Assembly: GCF_947503375.1 (NCBI RefSeq)
Contig: NZ_CANNDQ010000001.1
Location: 124,001 to 188,000, forward strand
Direction of reading: 5' to 3'
DNA: 64,000 nt
Source of the DNA: an uncultured Psychroserpens sp.
GTDB lineage: Bacteria > Bacteroidota > Bacteroidia > Flavobacteriales > Flavobacteriaceae
The translations under genes and the position numbers were made by a program. The notes under the pieces were generated by a model. It worked only from the letters and a program-made list of their open reading frames with translations. It was not told the DNA's origin and ran no database searches. Positions 26,560-35,530 of this stretch are shown piece after piece (positions within the stretch are counted from its first letter, which is position 1; each line of letters opens with the position of its first letter).

Positions 26560-27591
26560 ATGTCAGCTACACAACCAAAAATTTTATTGATTTATACCGG
26601 AGGCACAATTGGCATGATAAAAGATCCTAATAATGGTGCATTAAAAGCGTTTGATTTTGACAACCTCCTCGATCGTATTCCTGAACTAAAACTACTAGAT
26701 TGCGAAATTAAAACCATCTCTTTTCAAAACCCTATTGATTCTAGTAATATGAACCCAGATTATTGGCTACAAATTGCTAGTATCATAGAAGATCAATACA
26801 ATGATTTTGATGGCTTTGTAATACTACATGGCAGTGATACTATGAGTTATTCGGCCTCTGCATTAAGCTTCATGTTTGAAAACTTAGCAAAACCAATCAT
26901 TTTTACAGGATCACAATTGCCAATAGGAGATTTAAGAACTGATGCTAAAGAAAATTTGATTACATCTATCCAAATGGCATCACTTCAAAAGAATGGAAAA
27001 CCCGTTATACGTGAAGTTGGTCTTTATTTCGAGTATAAGCTCTACAGAGGCAATCGCACTACAAAAATAAATGCTGAACATTTTGAAGCTTTTGAGTCTT
27101 TAAATTACCCGCATCTTGCTGAATCTGGTGTACATTTAAAAGTTTCGAAAGAATATTTGTTTCAGCCAAATATCAGAAGAAAATTAGTGGTTCATAAAAA
27201 ATTTGACACCAATATCGCCTTGATAAAATTGTTTCCAGGCATTTCAGAGCCCATACTACATACTATCTTAAATACCCCAAATTTAAAAGGAGTTGTTCTA
27301 GAAACCTATGGTGCTGGAAATACCACAACGCACGAATGGTTTATAGCACTTTTAAAGCAAACTATTAAAAATGGAATTCCAATTATAAATGTTACACAAT
27401 GTTCTGGAGGAAGTGTAATAATGGGACAATATGAAACCAGCTCGCAACTAAAAAGTATAGGTGTGATTTCTGGCAAAGATATCACTACTGAGGCAGCTCT
27501 AGCTAAACTTATGTTTATGCTAGGCGAACATATTTCACTAAAAACATTTAAAACCATTTTTGAAACATCCTTACGCGGTGAAATGACTTGA
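26560..27591 (+). CDS. Type I (cytoplasmic) L-asparaginase
   Basis: 343 residues without a signal peptide, hydrolysing asparagine to aspartate and ammonia. The first catalytic Thr is in YTGGTIGM near residue 14. The second catalytic motif is HGSDTMSYSASALSFM near 90. The C-terminal domain has TYGAGNTTTHEWF. Absence of a signal peptide and the AnsA-like length favour the low-affinity cytoplasmic type. It is probably co-transcribed with tatD, and the tRNA-Ser gene begins right after its stop. Confidence 0.93.
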   Translation: MSATQPKILLIYTGGTIGMIKDPNNGALKAFDFDNLLDRIPELKLLDCEIKTISFQNPIDSSNMNPDYWLQIASIIEDQYNDFDGFVILHGSDTMSYSASALSFMFENLAKPIIFTGSQLPIGDLRTDAKENLITSIQMASLQKNGKPVIREVGLYFEYKLYRGNRTTKINAEHFEAFESLNYPHLAESGVHLKVSKEYLFQPNIRRKLVVHKKFDTNIALIKLFPGISEPILHTILNTPNLKGVVLETYGAGNTTTHEWFIALLKQTIKNGIPIINVTQCSGGSVIMGQYETSSQLKSIGVISGKDITTEAALAKLMFMLGEHISLKTFKTIFETSLRGEMT

Positions 27592-27595
27592 GAAG

Positions 27596-27683
27596 AGAGA
27601 GGTGGCCGAGTGGTCGAAGGCGCACGCCTGGAAAGTGTGTAAACGTCAAAAGCGTTTCGAGGGTTCGAATCCCTTCCTCTCTA
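27596..27683 (+). tRNA. tRNA-Ser (anticodon GGA)
   Basis: A cloverleaf with acceptor AGAGAGG / CCTCTCT, D-arm GCCGAGTGGTCGAAGGC, anticodon stem CACGC / GTGTG around loop CTGGAAA (GGA anticodon), a long variable arm (AAACG...CGTTT) typical of tRNA-Ser, and T-arm GAGGGTTCGAATCCCTT. The CCA end is not encoded. A terminator hairpin follows. Confidence 0.95.
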
Positions 27684-27689
27684 CAGAAT

Positions 27690-27717
27690 AAAACCTACAA
27701 CTTGAGTTGTAGGTTTT
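27690..27717 (+). terminator. Terminator of tRNA-Ser
   Basis: AAAACCTACAAC (27690-27701) pairs perfectly with GTTGTAGGTTTT (27706-27717) around TTGA. Confidence 0.85.
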
Positions 27718-27741
27718 ATGTTTTCTATTATCTTTATATAT

Positions 27742-29004
27742 ATGTTCGCACTTGTAGATTGTAATAACTTTTATGCCTCATGTGAACGCGTTTTTCAACC
27801 ACAATACAACAACAAACCTGTAGCCATTCTATCTAATAATGATGGCTGTGTGATATCGCGTAGTGATGAAGCCAAAGCTTTGGGCTTGCCCATGGGAGCT
27901 CCTGCATTTAAATATGAAGGATTTTTTAAAAAGCATAACATACGTGTGTTTTCATCAAACTATCCTTTATATGGCGATATGAGTAATCGTGTTATGACTA
28001 TTTTGGAACAATTTACTCCAGATGTTGAAGTCTATAGTATAGACGAAGCTTTTTTACAATTTAGAGGGTTTGAGAACTATAACTTTGATGATTATGGTTT
28101 ACAAATTAAACAACGCATTCTAAAATGGACAGGGATTCCAACTTGTGTTGGTATTGCTCCAACCAAAGCATTGTCTAAAGTGGCCAATAAAATTGCTAGA
28201 AAATTTCCAAAAGCGACCAATGGTGTTTATGTTATAAATTCTGAAGAGAAACGGTTGAAAGCCATAAAATGGCTTAAAATAGAATCGGTTTGGGGAATTG
28301 GTCATGGTCTGCAAAAACGTTTAAAAGCAAAGCAATGCCATACCGCGTACGATTTTACACAATTATCTGATGAATGGGTGCGTAAAAACTTCTCTATAAC
28401 AGAATGGAAATTAAAGAAAGATCTAGAAGGTATTCCTACTTTAGAATTAGATAGCAGAGAGACAAAACGCTCAATTGCTACTACACGAAGCTTCGAGTAC
28501 ACGTACTCAAACATTGACAATATCAAAGAAAGAATTTCGACTTTTGCCACTAGTTGTGCTGAAAAATTACGAAAACAAGGCTCTAGCTGTCATGCCATTA
28601 TTGTATTACTCAGTAGTGACAGACATAAAAAAGAACTCCCTCAACATAAAACAAGTAAAGTGATTAGTTTGCCGTATCCTACAGATTCATCATTAATTAT
28701 AAGCAATTGTGCTGTAAAAGCAGTAACTTCAATTTTCAAGACAGGTATAAAATATAAACGTGCAGGTGTTATTGTTACCGGATTGGTTCCTACGAATAAT
28801 CATCAACTAGGATTATTTCAATATGAAGATCCAAAACACAAACCACTCATGCAACGTATAGACGCTTTGAACAACAAATATGAGGCGTCCAAAATAAAAC
28901 TCGGCAATCAAGATCTAAAACACACATGGAAAATGCGTCAAGAACGATTGTCTCCAAAGTACACAACAAATATTAACGAAATACTCAAGGTAAAATGTCA
29001 CTAA
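27742..29004 (+). CDS. umuC: Y-family DNA polymerase, UmuC-like (Pol V catalytic subunit)
   Basis: With the ATG at 27742 it is 420 residues and begins MFALVDCNNFYASCERVFQP, the hallmark start of UmuC proteins. Catalytic acidic residues appear in VDCNNFY and in YSIDEAFL (D-E). Helix-hairpin-helix (GIAPTKALSKVANKIARK) and little-finger domains follow. An in-frame ATG at 27718 begins at the end of the tRNA-Ser terminator and is unlikely. It performs translesion synthesis with UmuD. Its last 10 bp overlap the umuD-like gene. Confidence 0.93.
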   Translation: MFALVDCNNFYASCERVFQPQYNNKPVAILSNNDGCVISRSDEAKALGLPMGAPAFKYEGFFKKHNIRVFSSNYPLYGDMSNRVMTILEQFTPDVEVYSIDEAFLQFRGFENYNFDDYGLQIKQRILKWTGIPTCVGIAPTKALSKVANKIARKFPKATNGVYVINSEEKRLKAIKWLKIESVWGIGHGLQKRLKAKQCHTAYDFTQLSDEWVRKNFSITEWKLKKDLEGIPTLELDSRETKRSIATTRSFEYTYSNIDNIKERISTFATSCAEKLRKQGSSCHAIIVLLSSDRHKKELPQHKTSKVISLPYPTDSSLIISNCAVKAVTSIFKTGIKYKRAGVIVTGLVPTNNHQLGLFQYEDPKHKPLMQRIDALNNKYEASKIKLGNQDLKHTWKMRQERLSPKYTTNINEILKVKCH

Positions 29005-29444
29005 AATTCTTAACCCCAAAACATGCTCTAGAGTTCTATGCACCAGATGATACTAATCCTTTAGAAATCGCACTAGCGCAAACAGGTGTTTCTGCAGGCT
29101 TTCCTTCACCTGCCGATGACTTTAAAGAATTTAAAATTAGTTTAGATAAAACATTAGTCAAAAATAAAGAAGCTACATTTTATGCTAGAGTGAGTGGTCA
29201 ATCTATGGTTGGCGCAGGACTAGACGATGGTGATTTGCTTGTAGTAGACAAAAGCCTAGATCCTCAACACAATAGAATTGCTGTTTGTTTTATTGATGGC
29301 GAATTTACTGTAAAGCGTTTAAAAGTCACTCCAGACGGCATATACCTACAGTCTGAAAATTCAGCCTATGAGCCTATTTTAATTACCGAGAGTCATAATT
29401 TCCAAATTTGGGGAATCGTAACACATGTGATTAAAAGGCTATAA
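28995..29444 (+). CDS. umuD: UmuD-like S24 autoproteolytic protein
   Basis: A 149-residue LexA-fold peptidase. Nucleophile S70 sits in VSGQSMVGAGLDDGD and general base K107 in FTVKRLK. The self-cleavage site is probably A34-G35 in SAGFPSPADD. After RecA-stimulated cleavage such proteins form UmuD' and activate the UmuC polymerase. The gene lies after umuC and overlaps it by 10 bp, the reverse of the classical umuDC order. It lacks the LexA DNA-binding domain. Confidence 0.92.
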   Translation: MSLKFLTPKHALEFYAPDDTNPLEIALAQTGVSAGFPSPADDFKEFKISLDKTLVKNKEATFYARVSGQSMVGAGLDDGDLLVVDKSLDPQHNRIAVCFIDGEFTVKRLKVTPDGIYLQSENSAYEPILITESHNFQIWGIVTHVIKRL

Positions 29445-29576
29445 TTTAGGTCGAATCATTTGATGCTGATTAACACATAAGAATTAGAAAAGAATAATTA
29501 ATAGCGCAACAGATTTTAATAAAACAACGTTAACGCTAGAACCAAAATAAACTTTGAATCTCTAAACTGTTTTGTT

Positions 29577-30386
29577 TTAATTTTTTAAATACTCTAAAAT
29601 ATCTTCATAAATAATATCATCTCGGTCTTTATAAAAATCCTTCAATAATGCTGTGTGACCTTGACCAAATAGTACAAAGACTCGATCATTAGGCTCCATT
29701 ATTTCATCTATGTTTCGCATGATTTTGAAGTTGCGTTCCCACCATTTAGTAACGACATTTGTTCCTGCATAATTATTTTCTGAACCCATATTGTTTACAG
29801 TTTGAAGATATAAGCCTTTATTCATTTTATCAAACTTTTCACTATTCATCCAAATGAAATAATCTTTAAGAGATGTAGTCTCATAAGTAGTTTGCATAAG
29901 ACTCAATACTTCAGTTTTCATATACTCAATGAGGTTTTGAAATTTTTGCATCTGCCTATTTTGTTCTAAAAATTTCATTAACTCATTAAAAGGCAGGTCT
30001 AACTTATGATCACCAGCATAAATGTGTGAATGCCCCATTTTTTTTGCTAATCTAAATCCTATTTGTTGTCTTTCATTAATGGTTAACTCATGTTCGTCTT
30101 TAAGGTAGGATTGGTATAAAGAATCTAGCCTCATCTTTCCGTATGGATACTCTACGATAACTTTAGTTGGCTTAAATGCTGCTAGTGCATCTACTAAGGC
30201 TTCTATTTCGTTTTGTCGTTGTGACGACTTGAGATCATCAACTTTCATAGCTATCAAATCTGATGAACCCGCAAAATGGAATGATCCTAGAATAGCAACT
30301 GTTGGTAGGTCTGTTTCTGTAATAGATTGGGCATTAGTAAAGATTATAACTAAAAATAATACTCCTATTAAGAATCGCTTTTTCAT
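29577..30386 (-). CDS. DUF5694-like secreted protein (TraB/Tiki-like fold suspected)
   Basis: From the ATG at 30386 the protein is 269 residues with signal peptide MKKRFLIGVLFLVIIFTNAQ. Motifs LGSFHFAG near the N-terminus and FGQGHTALLK near the C-terminus resemble the paired His-containing motifs of DUF5694 and TraB/GumN-like proteins, and VIVEYPYGK follows the same pattern. Some members of the wider group are metalloproteases, but activity is unproven here. An upstream ATG at 30407 lies beyond the -7 box TAAATTTG (30392-30399). That box is only 5 bp from the chosen ATG. Confidence 0.75.
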   Translation of the reverse strand: MKKRFLIGVLFLVIIFTNAQSITETDLPTVAILGSFHFAGSSDLIAMKVDDLKSSQRQNEIEALVDALAAFKPTKVIVEYPYGKMRLDSLYQSYLKDEHELTINERQQIGFRLAKKMGHSHIYAGDHKLDLPFNELMKFLEQNRQMQKFQNLIEYMKTEVLSLMQTTYETTSLKDYFIWMNSEKFDKMNKGLYLQTVNNMGSENNYAGTNVVTKWWERNFKIMRNIDEIMEPNDRVFVLFGQGHTALLKDFYKDRDDIIYEDILEYLKN

Positions 30387-30391
30387 AGTAA

Positions 30392-30427
30392 CAAATTTAA
30401 TGTTCATACCAAATTATATTGGTATGA
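30392..30427 (-). promoter_or_regulatory. -7 element and palindromic site upstream of the DUF5694-like gene
   Basis: TAAATTTG (minus, plus 30392-30399) lies 5 bp before the ATG. A perfect inverted repeat, TCATACCAA (30404-30412) and TTGGTATGA (30419-30427) with a 6-bp centre, covers the place where the -33 element would be. Its shape is that of a dimeric regulator site. Confidence 0.5.
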
Positions 30428-30566
30428 CGATAAAAATACTTAAAAGGTTACCATAATTATGTGATTTTACGTCATTCTGTGTGCATGCTTTTACATCTAA
30501 AATTGACTAAAATGCAATAAAAAACCCGTAATCATTTTAAAATTAATGAATTACGGATTTTATCTG

Positions 30567-30648
30567 TACTCAAGGTGGGAATCGAACCCACACGACCGAA
30601 GTCACTGGATTTTGAATCCAGCGCGTCTACCAATTCCGCCACTTGAGC
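30567..30648 (-). tRNA. tRNA-Leu (anticodon CAA)
   Basis: On the minus strand: acceptor GCTCAAG / CTTGAGT, D-arm with GGAATTGGTAGACGC, anticodon stem CTGGA / TCCAG around TTCAAAA (anticodon CAA), a class II variable arm (TGACTTCGGTCG), and T-arm GTGGGTTCGATTCCCAC. CCA is not encoded. A loose inverted repeat with CCGTAAT / ATTACGG (30525-30560) just downstream may terminate it. Confidence 0.95.
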
Positions 30649-30735
30649 AAATTTTGGAATGCAAAACTATAAAATAATTTATTACAATCCATTAAAAATA
30701 GTGGCTTTTATGCTTTTTCAGTTCAAATAAATTCA

Positions 30736-30743
30736 TAAATTTG
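30736..30743 (+). promoter_or_regulatory. -7 element of prs
   Basis: TAAATTTG matches TAnnTTTG and lies 51 bp before the prs ATG at 30795. No clear TTG is seen at the -33 position. Confidence 0.45.
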
Positions 30744-30794
30744 CACCTCGTTTAAAGAAACAGGTTTAAATCATTACCAAACAAACAATTAGAT

Positions 30795-31736
30795 ATGCCT
30801 AATTCAGCAACAGAAGCAAAAATTTTTGCCTGTAATCAAAGTAAAGTCCTTGCAGATAAAATTGCAACGCACTTTGGTGTGCCTTTAGGCAATGTAATCA
30901 CTTCTACATATAGTGATGGTGAATTTCAACCTTCATATGAAGAATCTATAAGAGGAACACGCATTTTTATTATTGGTTCAACACATCCTGGCCCAGAAAA
31001 TTTGATGGAGATGCTGCTAATGATTGATGCTGCTAAACGTGCTTCTGCAAGACATATCACAGCTGTGTTACCTTACTTTGGATGGGCTAGACAAGATAGA
31101 AAAGATAAGCCTAGAGTTCCAATCGCTGCAAAATTAGTAGCAAAAATGCTTGAAGCTGCTGGTGCTACTCGTATTATTACTATGGATTTGCATGCAGATC
31201 AAATTCAAGGGTTTTTTGAAAAACCTGTAGATCATCTGTTTGCTTCAACCATATTTTTACCATACTTAAAAGCGCTTAATCTAGATAACCTCACCATAGC
31301 TTCTCCAGATATGGGAGGATCCAAAAGAGCATATGCGTATTCAAAAGCTTTAGAAAGTGATGTAGTTATCTGTTATAAACAGCGTGCTAAAGCTAACGTA
31401 ATATCACATATGGAGCTTATAGGTGATGTTACAGGGAAAAATGTTGTCTTAGTTGATGATATGGTAGACACCGCTGGTACTTTAACAAAGGCAGCAGATT
31501 TAATGATGGAAAAAGGTGCGCTTAGTGTAAGGGCCATTTGCACACATCCTATTTTATCTGGCGAAGCTTACAATAAACTTGAAAACTCAAAATTAGAAGA
31601 ATTGATCGTAACAGATTCAATTCCGATTAAACAAAATCACTCTAAAATTAGAGTTTTGAGTTGTGCCGAACTATTTGCTGATGTTATGCATAATGTGCAT
31701 TACAACAAGTCAATCAGTTCTAAATTTATAATGTAA
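30795..31736 (+). CDS. prs: Ribose-phosphate pyrophosphokinase
   Basis: A 313-residue enzyme making PRPP from ribose 5-phosphate and ATP for nucleotide, His and Trp synthesis. Motifs are STHPGPENLMEMLLMIDAAK, the metal/ribose region MDLHADQIQGFF, the flexible-loop segment ARQDRKDKPRVP and the PRPP loop VLVDDMVDTAGTL. The length matches class I PRPP synthetases. It is followed after 24 bp by rplY, a common Prs-L25-Pth order in bacteria. Confidence 0.96.
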   Translation: MPNSATEAKIFACNQSKVLADKIATHFGVPLGNVITSTYSDGEFQPSYEESIRGTRIFIIGSTHPGPENLMEMLLMIDAAKRASARHITAVLPYFGWARQDRKDKPRVPIAAKLVAKMLEAAGATRIITMDLHADQIQGFFEKPVDHLFASTIFLPYLKALNLDNLTIASPDMGGSKRAYAYSKALESDVVICYKQRAKANVISHMELIGDVTGKNVVLVDDMVDTAGTLTKAADLMMEKGALSVRAICTHPILSGEAYNKLENSKLEELIVTDSIPIKQNHSKIRVLSCAELFADVMHNVHYNKSISSKFIM

Positions 31737-31760
31737 TTAATATTAATATAAACAGAAACA

Positions 31761-32423
31761 ATGAAATCAATTACAATCAATGGATCTAAAAGAGAAAGCG
31801 TAGGCAAGAAAGCAACGAAGGCCTTACGTAATGCTGGACAGGTTCCTTGCGTATTATACGGAGGAGACCAAACAGTGCATTTCTCTGCACCAGAGTTGGC
31901 TTTCTCAAAACTTGTATACACGCCTAATGCGCATACAGTTGTGATTGCCTTAGAAAACGGAGAAACTTATGATGCGGTTTTACAAGACATCCAGTTTCAT
32001 CCTGTAACAGATAGAATCTTACACATAGATTTTTATCGTTTATTCGAAGACAAAGAAATTGCTATGGATATTCCTGTGCATATCATCGGAACCTCTAAAG
32101 GTGTTTTAAATGGTGGTGTTCTTCGTAGAAACAGACGTAAATTAAGAGTAAAAGCATTACCTAAAAATCTTCCAGATTTCTTAGAGGCTGACATTACACC
32201 TCTTAAAATTGGTAATAAGTTATATGTTACTGCATTAGAGGGCGAAGATTATACTTTATTACATTCAGACAATACAGTTGTAGTTCAAATTAAAACTGCA
32301 AGAACTGCTGTACTTGATGCAGATGATGACGATGATGACGATGAATTAGAAGAAGGTGCAGAAGCAACAACTACTGAAGGAGGAGAAGCTCCAGCAGTAG
32401 AGGCTTCTGAAACTCAAGAATAG
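31761..32423 (+). CDS. rplY: 50S ribosomal protein L25 (TL5/Ctc type)
   Basis: 220 residues. The N-terminal L25 domain (about 1-95: [32 protein letters not shown]) binds 5S rRNA. A C-terminal TL5/CTC beta domain follows (about 100-180). The last 35 residues are an acidic tail containing [14 protein letters not shown], encoded by a GAT/GAC run at about 32320-32345. It sits between prs and pth and ends at a strong terminator. Confidence 0.95.
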   Translation: MKSITINGSKRESVGKKATKALRNAGQVPCVLYGGDQTVHFSAPELAFSKLVYTPNAHTVVIALENGETYDAVLQDIQFHPVTDRILHIDFYRLFEDKEIAMDIPVHIIGTSKGVLNGGVLRRNRRKLRVKALPKNLPDFLEADITPLKIGNKLYVTALEGEDYTLLHSDNTVVVQIKTARTAVLDADDDDDDDELEEGAEATTTEGGEAPAVEASETQE

Positions 32424-32445
32424 ATTATATCTCTTTTTAAATACC

Positions 32446-32474
32446 AAAAGCATTCTATTTATTAGAATGCTTTT
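32446..32474 (+). terminator. Terminator of prs-rplY
   Basis: AAAAGCATTCTA (32446-32457) pairs with TAGAATGCTTTT (32463-32474) and is followed by more T. It contains the upstream candidate ATG (32467) of pth. Confidence 0.88.
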
Positions 32475-32568
32475 TTATTTTTACAAAAAACGATTTATTA
32501 TCTGGACATTTATAAAAAGCTTATTTAATTATAATTCGACTTCTTTAGATGTTGAAGACGCAGATTCT

Positions 32569-33135
32569 ATGAAAAAATTTCTAATTGTTGGACTCGGAAA
32601 TATTGGAGAAAAATATACGCATACTAGACATAATATAGGCTTCAAGATTTTAGATGCGCTAGCTGAGAAAGAAGACTTGAAATTTGAAACTCAAAAACTT
32701 GGAGATGTAACGGTTTATAAGTTAAAAGGACGTCAATTGATTTTGCTCAAGCCAAGCACTTATATGAATTTAAGTGGTAAAGCGGTACAATATTGGTTAG
32801 GAAAAGAGAAAATTCCTTTAGAGAACTTATTAGTCATTACTGACGACCTAAACCTTCCTTTTGGAACATTACGTCTAAAAAGGAAAGGAAGTGATGGCGG
32901 TCATAATGGACTTAAAGATATCCAAGACAAACTACAAACCATAACGTATAATCGGTTTAGGTTTGGTATAAGCAATTCTTTTAATAAAGGAAGACAAGTA
33001 GACTACGTTCTAAGTGAATGGAGTCATGAAGAAAATGAGAAACTTAACGAACGTCTTGAGAAGTCTATACAACTTGTAAAATCGTTTGCCTTAGCTGGTG
33101 TTTCTAATACGATGAATGCCTTTAACGGGAAATAA
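32569..33135 (+). CDS. pth: Peptidyl-tRNA hydrolase
   Basis: From the ATG at 32569 it is 188 residues, beginning MKKFLIVGLGNIGEKY, and hydrolyses peptidyl-tRNA released from stalled ribosomes. Catalytic residues are in GLGNIG (Asn), TRHNIGF (His) and ITDDLNLPFG (Asp). RKGSDGGHNGLK is the conserved tRNA-contacting segment. The frame is open back to an ATG at 32467 (34 more residues), but that codon lies in the rplY terminator stem. An N-terminal extension started at a non-ATG codon cannot be excluded. Confidence 0.93.
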   Translation: MKKFLIVGLGNIGEKYTHTRHNIGFKILDALAEKEDLKFETQKLGDVTVYKLKGRQLILLKPSTYMNLSGKAVQYWLGKEKIPLENLLVITDDLNLPFGTLRLKRKGSDGGHNGLKDIQDKLQTITYNRFRFGISNSFNKGRQVDYVLSEWSHEENEKLNERLEKSIQLVKSFALAGVSNTMNAFNGK

Positions 33136-33162
33136 AAAAGAGACTCAAAAAGTCTCTTTTTT
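33134..33162. terminator. Bidirectional terminator between pth and the metalloprotease gene
   Basis: AAAAAAGAGACT (33134-33145) pairs perfectly with AGTCTCTTTTTT (33151-33162), with T-runs on both strands. Confidence 0.88.
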
Positions 33163-33187
33163 ATTTAATTCCTATTTAGACAATAAC

Positions 33188-35242
33188 TTAATCGACAATT
33201 ATTCGCTTAGTTACTTCTCTATTACCATCATTAACAGTTACTAAATACATTCCAGATTGAACATTATTCAATTGTACAGTTTCGGTAAAGTCACCAGTAT
33301 TTGCATATCTGTTTTCAAAAATTCTACGTCCTCTAATATCAAATACATCAACGCTAATATCGTTTCCAGAATTTGAATTTAGCTTAATCGTAAACGCTCC
33401 ATTATTTGGGTTAGGGAAAATAGCAAAATTATCTGCATCAAATTCAGAAACACTTAGTGGTTGTTCAGAACAAATATCTATAGACCAATCATCTAATGTC
33501 CCTGTATCTCCAGCAAAGAAATCGGCAATTAATATGGTCCAATCACCTGAAGGATCCATTCCATTAAAAATACTTAATGCATCTGTTGGCGCATAGGTTC
33601 CTGTCGTAGGACTAGCACATACAATAGCTCCACCGTTATCATCAAATGTAACACTTATGTTATCATTATCACCACAGTCTCCAGCCCATAAATTGGCAAA
33701 AGTAGTACCATCTGGATGAACTACTCGAATCAATAAATCTGAGATCCAAGTGTGAGAAAGGTTTACAGTAACTGTCATACTTTCAATTGGTGTTGTATCA
33801 GAAACATTAATTATGTCTGTAACTGGAGGCCCATTAACTGGACCTGTAGTACCTAAACCATCTGGAATAGCTAATGCTAAGTTTTGAGGAGAAGCATTAG
33901 GTGAACATTGAATAGATGTACATGTATTCTTTAATAAAACATCTACTGTTTCAGTAACCGAATTAGATGTTCCTGTCACTGTAATTGTATATTCACCTTC
34001 AGCAGTAGCCATTAAATTTCCAATAGTCATCGTAAAACTTCCATTAGAGTTTAATGCTGTAGGGTTAAACGCTACAGTAGAACCAGCTGGTTCTCCACTA
34101 GCCGAAAATGTAGTGTTTTCACTAAATCCTGCAATAGTTGTAAAGTCTAAATCAAAGACAGCTTCATCGTCAGTAGTCGGACATGTAAAAATAGGGCTAT
34201 TATTGGCTGCAATAGTAAACCCTGGAGAAGCAGGAGAACAAACATTTGGCTTAAAGCTTGGTTCTAATCCTGCTACCCATGTATCCATTACATTGGTTTG
34301 CCCTGCACTAAACATATACATACAAGCATCATTAACATAATCCATATAATTTTGAGGTAAAGCGCTTTGTCCAGCAACACATGATGGAATGCTTCCTGGT
34401 GTTGGACACCCATAAGTACTATTAGCAACTTCAGGAGTATCAGCAATACCATCACCACCTCCACCTCCACATGTTCCGCCTCCATCGGCGTTAAATGTGT
34501 GAGCTAAGTTATAAAAGTGACCTAATTCGTGAGTTGTTGTTCTTCCTAAGTTGTATGGTGCTTGAGGAACAACTCCTGATCCAGCACAACCTGCGCCAGA
34601 TCCAAAAGCATTATCATCTAAGGTTACTGCTTGACCTGCAGCAATACTACCTCCTAATGGAGAAAATCCTAAAGCTCCAATATTTCGAATAACAAAATTC
34701 ATATATCCAGACCAGTTAGCATCAATGTTATTACCATTACCAAAATTATAACCAATTGTAATACAAGGATTTCCTTCTACTAACTCTGGATCAATTCCTA
34801 TTGGGTGATTTGATACTGCTAAACAAAATTGAATGTTAGCAACACCAGCCGTAGTTCCTGGGTAAAGTGGGCTATCGGTATTCCATTGCGCAATATCAGC
34901 ATTAGTAGCTGTGTAATCGGCATTCAAAATGTCGATTTGATTTTGTGCTAAAGCTTCCAAGCAATCTCTATCGCCTTCGTTTGCGGTAGGAAAGTGAACA
35001 GCCACAGGAATAATTATTGGTCCTGTTCCACGTTGACTAAAGTCTTCGCCAGCCAATGATTGCTGAAGTCTCGCTTTAAACTCAGCTTGACGTTCTTCAT
35101 GCGCTCTGGCAAATTCTGGATCTTGCATTTGTTCTTCCATGTACTCGACCATTCCACAAGTTCGTTCTTGAGAATAACCAGTTATAGCAAACAAAAGCAA
35201 AAACGCTGCGATAATTGATTTAAAAGTAAAATTCTTTTCCAT
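33188..35242 (-). CDS. Secreted M43-like zinc metalloprotease with P-domain and T9SS sorting domain
   Basis: 684 residues. The signal peptide MEKNFTFKSIIAAFLLLFAITGYSQ is followed by a pappalysin-like catalytic domain with the zinc motif HELGHFYNLAH (HExxHxxxxxH) near residue 240, and by the M43-type ALPQNYMDYVNDACMYMFS. A proprotein-convertase P-like beta domain comes next (about 480-595, TWISDLLIRVVHPDG). The last 85 residues are a type A T9SS C-terminal domain (FAIFPNPNNGAFTI ... RIIVD). It is exported by Sec, then by T9SS, to the cell surface or medium. Orientation is convergent with pth. Confidence 0.93.
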   Translation of the reverse strand: MEKNFTFKSIIAAFLLLFAITGYSQERTCGMVEYMEEQMQDPEFARAHEERQAEFKARLQQSLAGEDFSQRGTGPIIIPVAVHFPTANEGDRDCLEALAQNQIDILNADYTATNADIAQWNTDSPLYPGTTAGVANIQFCLAVSNHPIGIDPELVEGNPCITIGYNFGNGNNIDANWSGYMNFVIRNIGALGFSPLGGSIAAGQAVTLDDNAFGSGAGCAGSGVVPQAPYNLGRTTTHELGHFYNLAHTFNADGGGTCGGGGGDGIADTPEVANSTYGCPTPGSIPSCVAGQSALPQNYMDYVNDACMYMFSAGQTNVMDTWVAGLEPSFKPNVCSPASPGFTIAANNSPIFTCPTTDDEAVFDLDFTTIAGFSENTTFSASGEPAGSTVAFNPTALNSNGSFTMTIGNLMATAEGEYTITVTGTSNSVTETVDVLLKNTCTSIQCSPNASPQNLALAIPDGLGTTGPVNGPPVTDIINVSDTTPIESMTVTVNLSHTWISDLLIRVVHPDGTTFANLWAGDCGDNDNISVTFDDNGGAIVCASPTTGTYAPTDALSIFNGMDPSGDWTILIADFFAGDTGTLDDWSIDICSEQPLSVSEFDADNFAIFPNPNNGAFTIKLNSNSGNDISVDVFDIRGRRIFENRYANTGDFTETVQLNNVQSGMYLVTVNDGNREVTKRIIVD

Positions 35243-35530
35243 AAAGTATTCGTTATTTAGTTAAATTGTATATGATTCATAAAATATTTGTCACATCAAT
35301 GATGAAAAATTCAAATAATGACATCAAATCTAATGAAATTATGTCATTTTAAGACGATTTTAACATCAAAAAATTACATTTTCATCTATGATTATCCTAA
35401 AAAAATCAATAAAATTCAAAAACTTTGTTTAATGTGTCGAAGTTGCGCTTACAAAGAAAACGCACAAATCCATATTTTTATTTCATAGCTTTAGGTTTAT
35501 AGTTATTTTTATCAAAATAATTTTTAGGCA
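35243..35530. other. Divergent intergenic region, 288 bp
   Basis: AT-rich spacer between the metalloprotease gene and ribF. A TAGATTTG -7-like box reads on the minus strand at 35325-35332. No ORF of note, tRNA or strong hairpin is seen. The ribF promoter could not be located with confidence. Confidence 0.5.

Noticed and set aside
32320..32345. GAT/GAC run in rplY as a phase-variable microsatellite
   Set aside because: It is a mixed GAT/GAC codon run in an acidic tail, not a uniform short tandem repeat likely to slip out of frame.
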